Below, in pieces: positions 56,939-64,000 of a stretch of 64,000 nt of DNA. The first letter of the stretch is position 1. Every line of letters starts with the position of its first letter. The DNA comes from Podospora pseudoanserina (Eukaryota; Ascomycota; Sordariomycetes; Sordariales; Podosporaceae), in contig NC_085923.1 in assembly GCF_035222485.1 (NCBI RefSeq), forward strand, positions 248,001 to 312,000. The letters run 5' to 3'. The notes under the pieces were generated by a model. That model was not told the origin of the DNA, searched no databases, and saw only the letters and a program-made list of their open reading frames with translations. Position numbers and translations under genes: made by a program.

Positions 56939-57895
56939 CTAATAACTATCCTTTCTCCTCCTTTTGCGCTTGCGTGCAAAGAAGGTATCTTCCACTGTTG
57001 GGCCCTCTGAAACAGTCCATATCAAGACTTCGGGGCGGTCAGGGGCTGGGAGGGTCGGAGGTGGAGTTGCGACTGCAAATGGATCCCAGTATTTTGTTAG
57101 TATAAAAAAGGGGGAAGTTGGACGGTTGGGAAAAGAGAACTGCTGCTCACCTTGTTGACTCCCCTGCCCACCATCAACACTACTCTGCGTGGTGCTCAGC
57201 CGCTCTGTGTCGGACTCGCCCTGCTCGGAGAGCATCCTCTCTATGCTCCTCCTCGGTGAAACTGGTATATGCCCTGTCGAACTCGTAGGAAAGAGAAGCA
57301 GCTGGTTGTTGCTGCCAGTAGGGCTCGGGTCGTAGTACCCACTGCCGCCGCTGGGCGACTCGGAGCTCATCACCTCCAAGTCCCCGAACGGCAACGACGG
57401 ACTCCTCCCCTGGGGTGGTTCCTTCGACCGGTTTTGCAGCAAAGTTTTGGCAGCCACGAAACGCTGGTAGTGGACTTGGAGTTCTTGCATGTTGGCGTCA
57501 TGTTGGGATTGCCCCCCTACAACCCAGCCAAACCGTTTCCTCACTGTGGTCTTCGGACGTTTGGCGTCTTTATCATCTCGACGTTTTGGGGATTGGTCTT
57601 CTGGTTTGGCTTGAAGGGAACGGGCGCTGGAGGTGATAAGATCGTCCAGATTTCGGATGGCTTCTTGAATTTCTCCAAAGTCATCATTGCTTGCGGTTTC
57701 GGATCTTTTGACGTCGAAGACTCTGTCGCGGAGGGCTTTTGCGTTGGTGATTTCGGCTTGGACGCTGGAGATCAAGCGGACGGCGCGTTGGATTTCTTCT
57801 GGGGCACCTTTCAAAGCTTGGATGGTTTGGGCGACTGTGAAAGACTCGTTGAAGAGGCTTAGGCCTGTGGTGATGGGTTCTATCACTGCTGACAT
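56939..57895 (-). CDS. Hypothetical protein with STAND-like fungal N-terminal domain
   Basis: Exon 1 57895-57151 and exon 2 57072-56939 give 292 residues. The start at MSAVIEPITTGLSLF is preferred because this is how such N-terminal domains normally begin; an in-frame ATG at 57964 would add 23 residues. The first 115 residues are helical (VAQTIQALKGAPEEIQ and so on) and resemble N-terminal domains found on fungal STAND/NLR-like proteins, but no NB-ARC or repeat domain follows. A basic region, a Ser/Pro-rich part and a C-terminal RKRKRRRKD cluster complete it. The 78-nt intron has a GTGAGC donor, an ACTAAC branch site and a TTTGCAG acceptor. It contains no stop and is divisible by three, so retention would also give an open protein. 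Function unknown. Confidence 0.65.
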   Translation of the reverse strand: MSAVIEPITTGLSLFNESFTVAQTIQALKGAPEEIQRAVRLISSVQAEITNAKALRDRVFDVKRSETASNDDFGEIQEAIRNLDDLITSSARSLQAKPEDQSPKRRDDKDAKRPKTTVRKRFGWVVGGQSQHDANMQELQVHYQRFVAAKTLLQNRSKEPPQGRSPSLPFGDLEVMSSESPSGGSGYYDPSPTGSNNQLLLFPTSSTGHIPVSPRRSIERMLSEQGESDTERLSTTQSSVDGGQGSQQGEQQFSFPNRPTSPFFILTKYWDPFAVATPPPTLPAPDRPEVLIWTVSEGPTVEDTFFARKRKRRRKDSY

Positions 57896-58477
57896 GGTTC
57901 GTTTTGTGGAGAGATAATGCCGGGACAAAGGGTCTGTGCCGACAGGACTTTTCTGGGGTATCATTGCTTTTATGGTAGGACTAGAAGGCTCGGTGTGTTG
58001 GGGGGTGGCATGGTTCGCGATCCATCTCGGTCAGTGTTCCACAGGCGTCGGTGGAGACGGCTGAGACGCATCATACTTCCCTTGGCGGTAGTCGGGGGCA
58101 TGTTACCGCCCTGGAGGTGCATAATGAGCCGAAGGCTTGATTTGTAATGACTGTCTGGACGCTCCGGAACTCTGGCAGGATGCGGCCACACCTTTGGCTT
58201 CGCCACGATGGGCCGGCGAAGGAGTGCCTGTCCCTGATTGGGCTGTGCCTTCAAGGCACTATTGGCTCCTCCACAGCCGCTGCGCGCCATCCCCGCAGCC
58301 GCAACACGCACTCACTGAGATGATGCAGCCCACAGGGAGCTTGGCTGGTTCAGGTAGTGAGGCGTGACGAGCAGGTGAGGTCGGCAATTGTCCTCAAGGC
58401 TCACCAGATCGACGTGGGAAGAATGCGAGGTTGTTGACCGCTCATCATGAAGCTATTCTAGTGTTATAGCAGAAGCA
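57896..58477. other. Intergenic
   Basis: Promoter of the STAND-like N-terminal domain gene and 3' flank of the Hsp70-like gene. No further gene seen. Confidence 0.5.
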
Positions 58478-60626
58478 TCACCCAGGCGTCGACTTGAGTC
58501 CCTCCTCCTCCCACTCTATCGTAAAAGAGTTCTTGTCCGCGTACTGCTTGTCATTAATCCACATCTCAAACCGGGCATCCAGAGCTCCTACCACAAAGCA
58601 GACATCATACTTGATCTCGTAATACTCCTGCTTTTCCTTTGTGAGCCTTCCAAAGATTCCAGGCCTTTTGACATATCTGGTGTGCGTTTCAATGTGTCTT
58701 CTGTCTACCGTTGAGAGATCAGATTTGACCGTGCAGAGGGGGAAGACGTCCACTGCCGTGCTGTTAGTTTCCAAATTTGTAGTGGTACCGAAATAGGGGC
58801 GAACATACCATCTGTTTTGCTGCTGGGCAAGTCATCTTTGTCTCGGTGACATATCACAAGCTCTCTTCTAGAAACTCCCGGATGGTGACGGTTGTTGAAG
58901 GCTTTACTAAAACCTTGCCAGCGTACCCCTTCTTGTGTATTGATGTCTTGCCCCTGTGTCTGGTGAGGTCCTGTTCTGAAACGTTGGTGACGATCAAGGT
59001 TACCATAAAGACTCACCTTTTTGATCACCCACTTGATCCGGTTCTCTACCACATACTCACCGTCAAGCCCGGACTGGATCTTTTCCCACTCCTCGTGCCG
59101 ATGTGGATCCCATTTCTCTTGTGTGACAACGCCATAAGAAACTCGAGCCTTTCTGACGCCCAGCACTGGCTTGCCATGCCGTGCCTTTTGCTTGCGGTCA
59201 AGGACAAGACCCTTTGCGACAGCAAGTGGCGGCTCGTCCCCGTCTGCAGCTACCACCTTGATGGGGAGTGGGAATGCCTCCCTAATCTTTTGCTGAACAT
59301 ACGCTGAGCTTCCCAGTCCGCCGGATAAGATGAAGTATTTCTGGAACGCGTCAGTATCGTAACCTCTCCTTTCGCCATTGAACAGTCTCAGGGACTCACA
59401 GGGCGTGGGACACCAGCCTTGACACCATGCTCCAACATCTGACGTATGGCGTTGATGATGCCCTCCACTTCAGGATCAAATAGACCTTGGAAGTCGGAAC
59501 TGATGGGCGATGTTAGAGGGCTGCTAAATTTCTCTCAGAATTTGGCATGGGTGTACTTACTAAGAGAAGTTCATCTTGCCATCTGTGATCCTCGCCGAGG
59601 TGCTCGAGGCCCCCCCTGATCTGATGGGCACTGTTATTCTCGGCGTTCGAAATTGAGCTTCTGAAAAGTTGCCAAATTCATGTTTCCATGTCTGAAATTC
59701 TTCGCTATGCATCATTGTGTCCTCAGCATTCCTGTGAAAGACAAGGTGAGAGCGGCCAGCATTGGTGTCTGCCCTTGCCAGCGCCAACCGGCCATGGACC
59801 ATCTTTGCGAACGCTAAATCGATGTTCGTTGAGCCAATGTTGATACCCTGCACAATGGCGCGCTCTCTAAGCTCGGCAATCTCGGCAGTGCCGCACTGCT
59901 CAAGCAATGCAAAATCAGTGGTACCACCGCCTGCATCACAGGTCAAGATGACGTCCCCAGTCCGAAGGGTGATGTCCCCGTCCTTGGCGGTGTACACTGC
60001 CGCGGCCTGAGGTTCTGACAAACCCCATGAGACGCTGTGATTCTTTCCTCCAGTTCCGAAGCCGGCCTTTTTGATTTCTTTCATGAGAGCATCGCTGATT
60101 TCGAGGGACTGAAAGGTGGCCGGAAGACTGAAGACGAACTCGACCTTCTTGTGCCTCCACTCCTCGTTCTTTTGGAGGTTTCTGCTGATGTGTTTGTAGA
60201 GGCGCTCCATGTAATCTCGGTAATACTTCCGGACTTGTTCAATGGTTTCGAACTCGGGCTCCTCGCCATTTTCTCGGGCTCGTCGGATCATGATCTTGAG
60301 ATACTTCTCATCAAGATATCGCTTGAACCACTCCACAGTCTTTTCGTGGTTGTTGCAGGTGAAGCCCCATGCTGTTGGTACATCATGCTTGTGGTCGTAG
60401 AGCAGAGTTGACGGTACTTTGTTGTGTGTTCCGGACTTTTGGTCTGGTAGTGGCCATTGTTGGATCATGCGGGGGCTCTCTTGGTGCTTTTTGGCGACAG
60501 CCACGCCTGTTGGGACTTGTCAGTCTGCAGATACTCAATTTCTCTTGGAGTAAAACGGTCACCTGTGCATGTCATGCCAAAGTCGATGCCGACCGTCAAG
60601 TCGGCTTCATCTGGTCTTGGAGCCAT
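58478..60626 (-). CDS. HSPA12-like Hsp70 family ATPase
   Basis: Six exons: 60626-60563, 60506-59561, 59499-59400, 59340-59017, 58953-58809 and 58752-58478, giving 617 residues. Actin-fold nucleotide motifs are present: phosphate 1 VGIDFGMTCTG (Asp15), phosphate 2 CDAGGGTTDF (residues 211-220) and adenosine LSGGLGSSAYVQQ (about 375-387). The rest diverges from canonical Hsp70: there is no standard substrate-binding domain with EEVD end, and the C-terminal part (FPLCTVKSDLSTVDRR) is typical of fungal HSPA12-type proteins. It presumably binds ATP in the cytosol; chaperone activity is not established for this group. The intron at 59016-58954 (63 nt) is open in frame, so a retained form is possible; splicing to the nearer CAG instead would bring a stop. 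Confidence 0.85.
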
Positions 60627-61395
60627 GGCTGATAGGGGTAAGCACGCCTCACTCTGCACACTGTTTGCTAAACAACAATTAAGAGGCCCGATATGAGAAA
60701 TAATGTGGGCGAAATTGGTACACTCAAGGAGGGCGCGTGTGATGGTGTCAGTGACGACTGCTCTGGACGATGAGGTGAGAGGAGTCTGGATTTAACCCAG
60801 CATGAATGGGAAAAAGCACAAAGGGTTCATGGAATTACAAGTAGCAAATCACCAGCCGCAAGGCTACGGTTACTGCTGCACAAACTCGCAGCACCGCCCT
60901 CGACAATATTGAATTGATCGACCTGATCCAGCCCCGAAGAAGAACTCGGGGCTGCCTCTGAAGGTGCCCCGCGAACCCAGCCTATTTGCCAGAATCACAC
61001 CACGGCACCACGGTTGCCTTATGGATCTTGATGGTGTGGGCGGTTTGGGATGGTCATCGGACGGGGCATGAATATCGCGTGCCGTGTTTGCCTACCTAGT
61101 AATGCATGCATCCACCTGCAGCAAGCTGCGCCTCTTCAGGCTTGCACGGCACTGTGTCACCCGCCTCTTGAAGGCTTTGTAGGTGACAAGCGCCTGCGTT
61201 CCACGTCATTGTCCCCTGACAACCACACCGAATTTCCGTCCCGGATCCTTCTTGTTTCCTCGGCCATTCTTCATATTCATCATACCGAAAGATAGACAAG
61301 GCTTTGGCACCGTTCCCACAAACTCTGTCCTCAAGAACTTGCAAGCAGCTGAGTCATTCATACCTTCTACAGTGTCGAGACCGCGCCGAGTGACA
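60627..61395. other. Divergent promoter region
   Basis: 770 nt between the Hsp70-like gene (minus) and the next gene (plus). In-frame non-ATG extension upstream of 61396 is leader. No other gene. Confidence 0.5.
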
Positions 61396-62847
61396 ATGGG
61401 GAATAAGCAGTCGAAGCAAGATTCAACTCAAGAGGCCAGCACTACTGCTATGCCACCACCTCCAGCGCCAGGGCATCCATATCCACCAAGGACAAACAGT
61501 ATCCCCAAACTTGACACCGACTTCCTGCTACAACCGCCTGATGAAAATTCCATCAGACGCCCGTGGCTGCAGCTCAACAATCTCATCGATTCACATGTCC
61601 AAACGTTTTACACCAACATCGCCGACATCGACATCATTGCCCCTCGCGAAAAGATACAAGAAGTCCTGCTGGTTTCAGGAATCGTTGAGAGCACCAAGGA
61701 CGTCGATAACCTTACAGAATTACTTTACGTTCCGGGGCACAGGAAGCTTGGGTTGCGAATATGTATTGCCCGGGCGGTGCTTGCGAGTATCGACTTTCAG
61801 AATGGCAGCCCTGAGATGACATCTCTCGACAGACAGGTTGTGGAGCTCATGACCCGCTTCAAGACACTGCGGCCTGAACGAAGTCCAGAAGAAGAGGCTG
61901 CTATCGCCCACTGGCGTATGATCACCGCCTTTTTCCTGGCCCCAGACTCGAAGCACTCAAGAGCGGATCTCGCCGGGGAGATTCCATGTGTGGACGTTCT
62001 CGTCAACTTCCTCGGGCTCTTCAAGCGACATTCGGATATTGCCAACCCGGAGTGGGCCGAACAAGGAACGAGCAACGCAGACCAAGATTGGAAGGGGAGC
62101 ATCAGGACCATCGCCGTCCACGCCATCGGCATTGGAGAGAAATTATTCTACCACCCCTCCACCTGGACCTTTCGCTGGTGCTCGCATCGCAAGGAACAAC
62201 AAAGAGAAGCCTCGCAGATAGTGCTATTCCCAGCTCTTGTTGAGGACGTGCTGTCAAACAGCAGCAAGAGACGTCATAACACCATTCAGGCAGCCGACAT
62301 CTCTCCTGCCTTTGTGTTCTCACCGAATGGCACCGTAATACCGGCACCAGAACAACAACTAGATCGAATACCGGCAACGGCGTCACCGAGCAGATCACCG
62401 AGCTCCACTGCCTCGAGGCCAGCCAGCATAGGATCCGGCGGCGGTGGCGGCGGCGGAGGAAGTGGCGGAGCACGCTGCACTCCGAACCAAGTCATTTCCG
62501 CCAGATCATCACGAAGGAGCTACTTTGGAGAAGACAGCCCTCAGAACCATTATGTGACAGTGAATGGTGATACAGGATACTCGACAACAATACCACCGGG
62601 GTCAAATGTGAATATTGTCGTTGTCCCAAGACGGCCGTCAACCTCTCGCACCGGCAGCGGCACGCTGGTCTCCCCGGTGATGTATGATAATCGAAGACCG
62701 ATAGTGATCAGTCACTCTCCCGAGTCTCATTCGAGACGCAGCAGGAGACCACACTCGGCAAGTAGGGTGGTATATCCGGGGGAGGATGGGGAAGAGTACG
62801 GGCGTGTCAGCAGGAGGGATAGTGCCAATCGATATCGGACAGCATAA
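61396..62847 (+). CDS. Putatively N-myristoylated hypothetical protein
   Basis: Single exon from ATG 61396, 483 residues. The frame is open further upstream but has no earlier ATG that fits. The start MGNKQSKQ is a textbook myristoylation signal (Gly2, Ser6) with lysines that would aid membrane contact. Residues about 50-290 form an all-helical-looking folded domain (RPWLQLNNLIDSHVQTFY, AIAHWRMITAFFLAP, CVDVLVNFLGLFKRH) found without known function in filamentous ascomycetes as far as I can tell. The tail from about 320 is Ser/Arg-rich, with a Gly run (residues 352-362) and many RxxS sites, likely disordered and phosphorylated. It probably acts at the inner face of the plasma membrane. No enzymatic motif seen. 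Confidence 0.72.
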   Translation: MGNKQSKQDSTQEASTTAMPPPPAPGHPYPPRTNSIPKLDTDFLLQPPDENSIRRPWLQLNNLIDSHVQTFYTNIADIDIIAPREKIQEVLLVSGIVESTKDVDNLTELLYVPGHRKLGLRICIARAVLASIDFQNGSPEMTSLDRQVVELMTRFKTLRPERSPEEEAAIAHWRMITAFFLAPDSKHSRADLAGEIPCVDVLVNFLGLFKRHSDIANPEWAEQGTSNADQDWKGSIRTIAVHAIGIGEKLFYHPSTWTFRWCSHRKEQQREASQIVLFPALVEDVLSNSSKRRHNTIQAADISPAFVFSPNGTVIPAPEQQLDRIPATASPSRSPSSTASRPASIGSGGGGGGGGSGGARCTPNQVISARSSRRSYFGEDSPQNHYVTVNGDTGYSTTIPPGSNVNIVVVPRRPSTSRTGSGTLVSPVMYDNRRPIVISHSPESHSRRSRRPHSASRVVYPGEDGEEYGRVSRRDSANRYRTA

Positions 62848-63479
62848 ATAGATTATGAAGGATGGTGTATGGATTGTTTTCACAGTTATGGATCATGAAT
62901 GAAATCCCGAGTGGCGTTGATTGCTCATAATGACCCAAGCACGAATGTCATATTTTTTTGTCTGATATATTTGCCTTGAAAAACGCCATCACAGGGCATC
63001 TGCCCCGATGGCTCAAACTGACGTCGATATTCCCGTCGGGTGAAGATCTGGACAGGAACCCTTCGTCAGAGGTCACCATTTGATCAGTTCCGGGTCGCGG
63101 GTGACCCCCACACGATGGACAGCACGGTTAGAAGCGGACGGACTCGGTTTCCGGACCCGATCCACAGGATTTACAAGCGTATCAAGGAGATGCCTTACCC
63201 AAAGCACTCAATTCCCCGACAGTCCATTCTCCAACACAAGTGAATCGCATTCATCAGATACACTATTATATTGCTCTTCGGATTAGTTGCAGCTGAATCA
63301 AGCACCCGCCTCTCATTGGCTGCCTTTTGGTGGGGCACTGCGCCGTTGGAGCAGGGGCTTCATCCCAAGTTCAGTTGCTGATGGAGTGAATTCCGACTCT
63401 CGCATTTTCATAAGAAAGACCATTTTCTCTCGCTTCCGTTGCTGGTTTTTTGTTTCCTTCCCTCATCATCATCATCATC
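62848..63479. other. Intergenic
   Basis: 3' flank of the myristoylated protein gene and promoter of the P450 gene, ending in a (TCA)6 repeat that touches the start codon. Confidence 0.5.
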
Positions 63480-63480
63480 A
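63463..63480. repeat. (TCA)6 microsatellite abutting a start codon
   Basis: Six TCA units whose last base is the A of the P450 start ATG. Confidence 0.9.
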
Positions 63481-64000
63481 TGGCGTTGTTGGCAGCAATC
63501 AACGACGCGGGCCTCGGCACCCGCCATGCCGCGCTCGCCATTGCCTTCTTGCTGGGATCGATTATCGCTCACTATCTCTTCCGAGGCTATCAGGTAAGAA
63601 AGACATTCAAGGATATCGAAAAGCAAGGTATAGTGAGTACTCCAAGTCGGCCCCTCCAAGAAAGGCCACGACACTGACCGACAACTCACAGCCAATTATG
63701 CAACATTCATGGATACTTGGCCATCTCGAAATCGTTGGCAGACTCCTCAAGGACCTGCCCTCGGACGCCCACGGCAATTACCTCCCGATTCTTATACTCG
63801 AAAACTGGCGCGAACTCTTCCCTCAATGCGAGAACCGACCACCGGTCCTCTACCTCGACATGTGGCCCTTTGCCCAGCCATTCTTGTTGCCCCTCCTGCT
63901 ACCCATCGCGGTCCAATTCACTCAAGACCACTCCCTCCCCAAGGCTCACGAGCAAAACAAGATCCTACAACCCCTGACAAAGAACAAGGACCTCTCAACC
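63480..64000 (+). CDS. Cytochrome P450, N-terminal part
   Basis: Gene cut by the right edge. Exon 1 63480-63632 and exon 2 from 63692 onward, joined over a 59-nt intron, give 154 residues. The N-terminal anchor (AALAIAFLLGSIIAHYLF, about residues 17-34) targets the ER. It is followed by a charged linker and PIMQHSWILGHLEIVGRLLKDLPSDAHG, the proline-rich hinge and first conserved region of fungal P450s. The phrases VQFTQDHSLPK and LQPLTKNKDL match the group of fungal P450s often found in secondary-metabolite or xenobiotic pathways. The heme-binding Cys, ExxR and I-helix lie beyond the window, so activity and substrate cannot be judged. Confidence 0.8.

Noticed and set aside
56939-57964. Single-exon 341-residue reading of the STAND-like gene
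   Set aside because: A complete intron (GTGAGC, ACTAAC, TTTGCAG) lies inside it; the spliced form is preferred, and the unspliced one is kept only as a possible isoform.

Overview
The window is nuclear DNA of a filamentous ascomycete, most likely a sordariomycete (Sordariales-like). The evidence is gene structure (introns mostly 45-80 nt, GT-AG ends, CTAAC-type branch points), long intergenic spaces rich in microsatellites, and gene content: a fungal phytochrome, a Som1/Flo8-type LisH protein, a Zn2Cys6 regulator, an HSPA12-like Hsp70, a GNT1-type glycosyltransferase and a cytochrome P450. I saw no transposon, virus-like element or CRISPR array. All exon models below come from reading splice signals and frames by eye.

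Layout. 1-6630: an AtuA-like (DUF1446) protein cut by the window edge, a divergent ACS-family transporter and a secreted S33 peptidase-like hydrolase. 8986-14273: a secreted GH16 glycosidase, a tRNA-Ser(AGA) and a secreted GMC oxidoreductase. 16439-20780: a 1390-residue phytochrome histidine kinase, followed by the convergent Som1-like gene (22722-25376). 28779-34658: an orphan coding frame, a decayed APT1-like esterase, a secreted NTF2-like protein and a GNT1-type glycosyltransferase. 36470-39209: a coiled-coil protein whose true first exon is separated from the large open frame by a 295-nt intron. 40471-48604: L-rhamnose-1-dehydrogenase and L-rhamnonate dehydratase side by side, with a Zn2Cys6 regulator divergent from them. 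49089-57895: unrecognised proteins, including a 106-residue one with a probable GC-AG intron, and a tRNA-Pro(CGG) with a 58-nt intron. 58478-64000: an HSPA12-like Hsp70, a putatively myristoylated protein and the start of a P450.

Working together. The clearest functional unit is the rhamnose pair: oxidation of L-rhamnose to the lactone and dehydration of L-rhamnonate are steps one and three of the fungal non-phosphorylated pathway. The other genes look individually regulated. Secreted or surface enzymes (S33, GH16, GMC, NTF2-like), a light receptor and a morphogenesis regulator suit a plant-litter or dung-dwelling mould. I found no convincing wholly new system. The most useful surprises are small or hidden gene structures, a dying esterase gene, and possible departures from family consensus in the phytochrome H-box and the GMC active site.
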